From JAKEGK01 sp036507695 (GTDB lineage: Bacteria; Pseudomonadota; Gammaproteobacteria; SZUA-152), in assembly GCA_036507695.1 (NCBI GenBank), contig DATCIR010000004.1:1-9363 (forward strand): a stretch of 9,363 nucleotides of DNA, read 5' to 3'. The notes below the pieces were generated by a model. That model did not search any database. It was not told the origin of the DNA and was given only the letters and a program-made list of their open reading frames with translations. Shown here in pieces: positions 5,882 to 9,363 of this stretch (the first letter of the stretch is position 1; each line of letters starts with the position of its first letter). Made by a program: the position numbers and the translations under genes.

Positions 5882-7539
5882 TAGCCATTCGACAGGTAGT
5901 ACGTTTGGTTTATATCAACCACGTTTTACTGCGGCATGGTCTTGATGAATTTATTCTCGCGACCCACCTGTTTCGTCCCTTGCGGTTCCTGTCATTGGTT
6001 TCACCTTGGCGATGGTTCCGGGACGAGGATATTCCACGTGGTGAACGGATTCGCTGCGCGCTGGAGGATTTGGGGCCGATCTTTGTCAAATTTGGGCAAA
6101 TACTTTCCACGCGCCGTGATTTGTTACCGGATGATATCGCGGATCAACTGGCCAAATTACAGGACCAGGTGCCTTCGTTTCCCGGTGATAGCGCGCTTAA
6201 CATTGTCGAGCGGGCCTATAAAAAATCGGTCACGGAAGTTTTTCAGTCCTTTAATAAAGAACCGCTGGCATCGGCATCAATCGCGCAGGTTCATGCGGCA
6301 ACACTGCTAGATGGTAAGGAGGTCGTGGTCAAGATTGTGCGGCCCGGCATTGCCGCCGTGATTGGCCGCGACATCAGCTTGCTTTATGCTATCGCCGAAC
6401 TGGCGGAACGTTATTGGCCGGGGGCCAGGCGGTTACGCCCGGTGGAGGTGGTTGCGGAATATGAGAAAACCATTTTTGATGAACTGGATTTGATGCGTGA
6501 AGCGGCGTCTGCGTCCCAGCTCAAGCGCAATTTCAAGGCGTCAAACTTGCTGTACGTACCCGAAGTGTTCTGGCCATTGACGCGCAACAATGTCATGGTG
6601 ATGGAGCGGATTTCCGGTACACCCATCAGTAATATTCCGGGGCTTGCGGAAAAACAGATCGATTTAAAAAAACTGGCGGAAGCGGGTGTCGAAATATTTT
6701 TCACCCAGGTTTTTCGGGACAGCTTTTTTCACGCCGATATGCACCCAGGGAATATTTTCGTCGCGGAAACCGGCCAGTATATCGCCGTGGACTTCGGTAT
6801 TATGGGCACCTTGAGCCCGGGCGATCAGCGTTATCTGGCGGAAAACTTTCTGGCGTTTTTCCGGCGGGACTACCGCAAGGTCGCCGAATTGCATGTTGAA
6901 TCGGGTTGGGTTCCTGGTGACACCCGTGTCGATGAATTTGAATCAGCGATTCGCACGGTGTGTGAACCGGTATTTGAACGGCCGCTGAAGGATATTTCGT
7001 TCGGACATGTGTTGTTGCGGCTGTTCCAAACCGCGCGCCGGTTTAACATGGAAGTGCAACCGCAACTGGTTTTATTGCAAAAAACCTTGCTGAACATCGA
7101 GGGCTTGGGCCGCCAATTGTATCCTGATCTGGATTTGTGGCAGACGGCCAAACCCTTTCTGGAACGTTGGATGAGCGAACAGATTGGCTTACGTTCACTA
7201 GTGAAAAATGTGCGGAACAACGCCCCGCAATGGGCGGAAATTCTCCCGGAAATTCCTGGATTGCTGCATAAAGTGCTGACCAGAATGGAACAAGGGGCTA
7301 TGCCAAGCCAGTTGGATGCCATAAAAAGTATTGAAAGCTTACGCAAGGAAATACGCCGCTCCAACCAACAGACATTTCGTGTCGTTGTGGGCGCCAGTTT
7401 CGTGCTGAGCGCGGTATTAATGCAGGCATTGGGCGGGCAGGGTCAACTGATGTTTGGCAATGCTCCCGTGCTGACCTGGATGTTGGGCGGGTTGGGGGCT
7501 TTGATTTTGATATTTTCCTGGCCAACGCGTAAAGAGTAA
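5878..7539 (+). CDS. ubiB: Ubiquinone biosynthesis protein UbiB (atypical kinase/ATPase)
   Basis: UbiB is a membrane-anchored member of the ABC1/ADCK/UbiB atypical kinase family needed for ubiquinone production, probably through ATPase activity that handles membrane-bound precursors. The 553 residues fit the family (E. coli about 546). Diagnostic elements are KFGQ (71-74) followed by ILSTRRDLLP, the alanine-rich loop ASASIAQVH (131-139), the ATP-site lysine in VVVKIVRP (K152), and ELD (202-204). The catalytic loop is FFHADMHPGN (283-292) and the metal-binding motif DFG is at 305-307. The C-terminus carries two hydrophobic segments (about 500-518 and 530-547) expected to anchor it in the inner membrane. 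The GTG start overlaps the ubiJ stop by four bases, with GAGG 10 bases upstream. All key residues appear intact. Confidence 0.96.
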   Translation: MIAIRQVVRLVYINHVLLRHGLDEFILATHLFRPLRFLSLVSPWRWFRDEDIPRGERIRCALEDLGPIFVKFGQILSTRRDLLPDDIADQLAKLQDQVPSFPGDSALNIVERAYKKSVTEVFQSFNKEPLASASIAQVHAATLLDGKEVVVKIVRPGIAAVIGRDISLLYAIAELAERYWPGARRLRPVEVVAEYEKTIFDELDLMREAASASQLKRNFKASNLLYVPEVFWPLTRNNVMVMERISGTPISNIPGLAEKQIDLKKLAEAGVEIFFTQVFRDSFFHADMHPGNIFVAETGQYIAVDFGIMGTLSPGDQRYLAENFLAFFRRDYRKVAELHVESGWVPGDTRVDEFESAIRTVCEPVFERPLKDISFGHVLLRLFQTARRFNMEVQPQLVLLQKTLLNIEGLGRQLYPDLDLWQTAKPFLERWMSEQIGLRSLVKNVRNNAPQWAEILPEIPGLLHKVLTRMEQGAMPSQLDAIKSIESLRKEIRRSNQQTFRVVVGASFVLSAVLMQALGGQGQLMFGNAPVLTWMLGGLGALILIFSWPTRKE

Positions 7540-7642
7540 TCAGCGTTGTGGATTGAAAATAACGATATCAGCGGCTTGCATGAAAATTGCTTTGTGAAGA
7601 ACACGTAAATCAGGTATTAATGGGTGATGCGCAAGGATAGTG

Positions 7643-8176
7643 ATGATGTCATATAAATGCTTAAGGTATTGCACGGCGGTTTGCCTGTTATCCGCAGTTT
7701 GGGTAGCGCCTGTGAAGGCGGCGTTTTACTCCGATGTGGCGGTGGAATACCTGAATGTCAAAATCGACGGTAAAAAACTGCATCCCTGGAACGGCAGAAT
7801 CAAGCTGGGTAAACCGCTGTCCCGCGAGCTGGCCATTGAAGCTCATTATGCCAGTGCAATTCAGGACGACGAGATAAATGGCCTTAAACTGGAAGTCAGT
7901 GAGAACATGGCTGCCTATGCGCGCTATCAAAGCCCGGATACCTATAGCGGAATGGTGATGTATCTTATTGCCGGATACGCCTGGACGACGATTGAAACCT
8001 CGGGAGCCTATGCGATACCGGAACAGGAGTTCGAAAGTTTTTCCTGGGGTATCGGCATTGAAGAACGCGCCCAAACCGTAAGAAACATGGGCTATTCCTT
8101 TCAATACACGCGTTATTACGACAACGATGGTTTTACTCTGGAAGGATTCAGCCTGGGTGTACGCTATGATTTTTAA
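7643..8176 (+). CDS. Small outer-membrane beta-barrel protein
   Basis: The 177-residue product begins with a clear signal peptide: a basic start, a hydrophobic core (CTAVCLLSAVWVA) and an AxA-like site, PVKA before AFYSD at about residue 26/27. The mature part of about 150 residues alternates polar and non-polar residues in likely strands such as SDVAVEYLNVKI, LAIEAHYASA, MAAYARYQSP, MVMYLIAGYAWTTIE, SFSWGIGIEE, GYSFQYTRYY and FSLGVRYDF. It ends in Phe, the usual outer-membrane assembly signal. Size and pattern suit an eight-stranded OmpA/OmpX-type barrel of the 'outer membrane beta-barrel' group; no specific function is recognisable. Three starts are stacked (GTG 7640, ATG 7643, ATG 7646). 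AAGGA at 7633-7637 is best spaced for 7643 or 7646, and I chose 7643. The next gene, a lipoprotein, starts within about 16 bases. Confidence 0.82.
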   Translation: MMSYKCLRYCTAVCLLSAVWVAPVKAAFYSDVAVEYLNVKIDGKKLHPWNGRIKLGKPLSRELAIEAHYASAIQDDEINGLKLEVSENMAAYARYQSPDTYSGMVMYLIAGYAWTTIETSGAYAIPEQEFESFSWGIGIEERAQTVRNMGYSFQYTRYYDNDGFTLEGFSLGVRYDF

Positions 8177-8192
8177 AACGCTTGATTCTGTA

Positions 8193-9363
8193 ATGCATAT
8201 AAAATCACAGTATGGCTTAGCTGCTGTTATGTTATTTTGCGCACTCCTTTTCGGCTGTGAAGAGGGTGATCCAACCGCGCTCAAAGAAGCCGTCAACGCC
8301 GCGGATATCAATGTCACCGCGATAAGCGTTGAGCCCGCTGAGGGCACGATCAAAACCGGCTATTCCTATCCATTCACCGCCGTTGGGCATCGCCCCGATG
8401 GCGTCACGGTTGATGTGACGAACAGTGTGACCTGGGCCAGTTCCAACACCGCCATCGCCACTGTCAATAGCAATGGCGTGGTGTCAACCGACACGGATGG
8501 CAGTGTGACCATCAGCGCCAGCCTGGCGGGCATCAGCGGCAGTACCACGTTAACGGCATCCTCCGCGGTGCTGCAAAGCATCGCTGTGCTTGCCGACACC
8601 GCGACGCCCAACGTGCTGTCGGTTTCCGCCTGCAAGAACCTGCAATTGAAAGCCATCGGCGAATATGCCGATGGCGTGCGCGACATTATTCCCATTACTG
8701 ACCATGTTACTTGGTCTGTAGTAATGGGCAGCGGTGAAATTAATGCAACAAATGGATTGCTGAGTACTTTTTCTGACGGCACCATCAGCGTGCTGGCGAG
8801 TCTCGATGGTGTTGACAGTGCGACGGATGTGACAGCCACGGCCGATTTGAATGCAATAACAGTGACGCCCGCGGCGCAAACGCTGGCGATCAACGGTACG
8901 CTGCAATACACGGCGACGGGCGCTTACAACGGCAACGGCAGTTCCACGGCAAACATTACCAACAATGTGGAGTGGTTGAGTGGCGCGCCTACCGTGGCTG
9001 ATTTTACTAATCTGAATTCACCAGGATTGATAACCGCCGGAACTCAAGGCGTAACCGCTATAACCGCCACTTGTGGCGCCAGCGTATCAGGCACAGCCAG
9101 TTTAACCGTGAGTGATAACACGCTCGACTACTTGCGGTTTGAAGATGGCAACGGGGCCGAAATAGAGGTCTTCAATACCGTGGTTGGAATTGCAACGCAA
9201 ATTTCCCTTTACGGCCATTTTACCAATGACGATAAAGTCGATGTCACGGAAAACGCGCAGTGGACCTTGCTTGATGGCACGGTAGGCGTGATTACCGTCA
9301 ATAACTCAACCGACAATAAGGGCATCATTACCGCTGTGGCCGTGGGGCGTGCGGATGTCAGGG
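8193..9363 (+). CDS. Lipoprotein with tandem bacterial Ig-like (Big2-type) domains, 3' end missing
   Basis: The open frame continues to the right edge without a stop (390 codons visible). A lipoprotein signal peptide begins MHIKSQ and ends in LLFGC, with the lipidated Cys at residue 22 followed by Glu-Glu, consistent with outer-membrane sorting. At least four Ig-like units of about 85-95 residues follow: about 37-122, 123-216, 217-306 and 307 onwards. Units 1 and 3 show the Big2 plan best: ITVTPA-like openings, a central VTWASSN or VEWLSG, then G-V/I-TA and a closing SGTASLTV. Units 2 and 4 are more diverged. Such proteins usually act in adhesion or as surface stalks; the function here is unknown. 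An in-frame ATG at 8166 would overlap the barrel gene by 11 bases; 8193 gives a more ordinary signal peptide, but neither has a good ribosome site. Confidence 0.85.
   Translation, partial: MHIKSQYGLAAVMLFCALLFGCEEGDPTALKEAVNAADINVTAISVEPAEGTIKTGYSYPFTAVGHRPDGVTVDVTNSVTWASSNTAIATVNSNGVVSTDTDGSVTISASLAGISGSTTLTASSAVLQSIAVLADTATPNVLSVSACKNLQLKAIGEYADGVRDIIPITDHVTWSVVMGSGEINATNGLLSTFSDGTISVLASLDGVDSATDVTATADLNAITVTPAAQTLAINGTLQYTATGAYNGNGSSTANITNNVEWLSGAPTVADFTNLNSPGLITAGTQGVTAITATCGASVSGTASLTVSDNTLDYLRFEDGNGAEIEVFNTVVGIATQISLYGHFTNDDKVDVTENAQWTLLDGTVGVITVNNSTDNKGIITAVAVGRADVR
8652..8675. repeat. Inverted repeat (9-bp stem, 6-base loop) inside the Ig-lipoprotein gene
   Basis: GCCATCGGC at 8652-8660 and GCCGATGGC at 8667-8675 are perfect reverse complements around GAATAT. 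It encodes an ordinary stretch of the second Ig-like domain and has no following T-run, so it is not a typical terminator. It may be a chance product of codon choice. Confidence 0.5.

Noticed and set aside
7540..7642. A terminator after ubiB or a promoter for the barrel gene
   Set aside because: No stem followed by a T-run was found. TTGAAA at 7553-7558 has only a poor -10 match at 17 bases, too weak to report as a feature.
7688..8353. A 221-codon open frame on the minus strand
   Set aside because: It lies antisense to the barrel gene, which has a signal peptide, ribosome site and beta-strand pattern, and it also runs into the lipoprotein gene. The predicted protein shows no recognisable family.
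8366..8911. A 181-codon Ser/Thr/Val-rich open frame on the minus strand
   Set aside because: It is the antisense reading of the Ig-like lipoprotein gene, whose biased Thr/Ala/Gly codons leave the opposite strand open. The forward frame has a lipobox and the domain pattern.

Overview
The window looks like a chromosomal segment from a gammaproteobacterium (or a close relative) of roughly even base composition. Its core is a run of housekeeping genes in a familiar proteobacterial order, all on the + strand: the tail of a DUF484 gene, xerC, hslV, hslU, a DUF971 gene, ubiE, an RDD-family membrane protein gene, ubiJ and ubiB. UbiJ, the UbiE N-terminus and the HslU tail all resemble gammaproteobacterial versions. 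HslV begins with a short propeptide (MEQFHG before the catalytic Thr), unlike the bare Met-Thr start of the E. coli enzyme. No closer taxonomic assignment can be made from the sequence alone.

Layout. Positions 1-1148 hold the end of DUF484 and the tyrosine recombinase XerC, which resolves chromosome dimers. A 247-base gap follows. Positions 1396-3292 encode the two-part HslVU protease (peptidase plus unfoldase), and 3398-3766 a small DUF971 protein. A second gap of about 246 bases holds the most distinctive non-coding signal in the window: three tandem 17-bp direct repeats, plus a degenerate fourth copy, upstream of two candidate promoters. After it comes a compact ubiquinone operon, 4013-7539: UbiE methyltransferase, RDD membrane protein, UbiJ lipid-binding accessory factor and UbiB atypical kinase. 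The last three genes are joined by 4-base GTGA overlaps. The RDD gene is the non-standard member of the group.

From about 7643 the content changes from housekeeping to cell-envelope accessory genes: a small signal-peptide-bearing outer-membrane beta-barrel protein, followed almost immediately by a lipoprotein made of successive bacterial Ig-like domains that runs off the right edge (still open at 9363). Their spacing suggests co-expression, possibly as a barrel plus surface-lipoprotein pair.

No tRNA, rRNA, CRISPR array, insertion sequence or convincing intrinsic terminator was seen. The strongest candidates for something undescribed are the repeat-containing promoter region before ubiE, the RDD protein embedded in the ubiquinone operon, and the barrel/Ig-lipoprotein pair.
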